NCBI GenBank assembly: GCA_934167495.1
Contig: CAKPKP010000015.1
Coordinates: 1 to 33,945, forward strand
Length of the DNA stretch: 33,945 nt
Direction of reading: 5' to 3'
Source: an uncultured Clostridia bacterium
GTDB lineage: Bacteria; Bacillota; Clostridia; TANB77; CAG-508
Shown here in pieces: positions 33,926-33,945 of this stretch. Numbering within the stretch: position 1 is the first letter of the stretch; each line of letters starts with the position of its first letter. The notes below the pieces were generated by a model. That model was not told where the DNA came from. It ran no database searches and worked only from the letters and a program-made list of their open reading frames with translations. A program made the translations under genes and the position numbers.

Positions 33926-33945
33926 TAATTAATGTAATTTTTTTT

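Overview
The window is a very AT-rich chromosomal segment with a Firmicutes-type (Clostridia) gene set: GGAGG-like ribosome sites, consensus sigma-A promoters, a radC-mreBCD-mrdA-minC cell-shape cluster, small proteins resembling clostridial spore-associated families, and very large Thr/Asn-rich surface proteins. An uncultured, probably gut, endospore-forming Clostridia lineage fits best. This is inference from gene content and composition, not a species call.

Region 1 (1-9.3 kb) is an accessory island. It opens with the 3' end of a RhuM-family gene. Two same-strand operons follow. The first (824-4349) encodes a DUF2779 protein with a Cas4-like nuclease half and a DEDD-exonuclease half, a protein with a PUA/EVE-like N-terminus and an Mrr-like nuclease C-terminus, and a WYL-domain regulator. 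The second (4490-9008) encodes an AAA+ ATPase of the CbbX/SpoVK type with a P-loop-less extra module, three unrecognised proteins, and a short DnaB-helicase look-alike lacking Walker A, the catalytic Glu and the Walker B region. Both operons are preceded by the same 20-bp element (18/20 identical) and the same -10 block, with element-to-(-10) spacing differing by 21 bp. I read the two operons as one co-regulated, possibly undescribed defence or genome-conflict system controlled by the WYL protein.

Region 2 (9.0-10.2 kb) is a boundary zone. It holds a dense run of inverted repeats (9017-9254), a 60-aa membrane protein on the minus strand with a perfect TTGACA-17-TATAAT promoter, and a minus-strand gene that looks like a YgjP/DUF45 protein without its metal site.

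Region 3 (10.3-16.6 kb) is the core cluster: DUF4321 membrane protein, radC (with a one-base frameshift near its 3' end), mreB, mreC, mreD, mrdA (PBP2) and minC. No minD follows. Convergent to minC is a three-gene minus-strand operon (17621-16618) that includes a 53-aa ORF and resembles small clostridial spore-associated genes.

Region 4 (17.8-33.9 kb) is a two-gene surface-protein operon. The first protein (1858 aa) has a signal peptide, a 9-residue tandem repeat tract, a Thr/Pro linker, an SdrD-B-like domain and a C-terminal membrane segment. The second is a giant adhesin-like gene (23481-33819) now split by a +1 frameshift near 25420. Removing one base restores a single 3445-aa frame ending in an SPPTG candidate sortase signal and membrane anchor. 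A strong terminator closes the operon, followed by a GC-rich REP-like palindrome.
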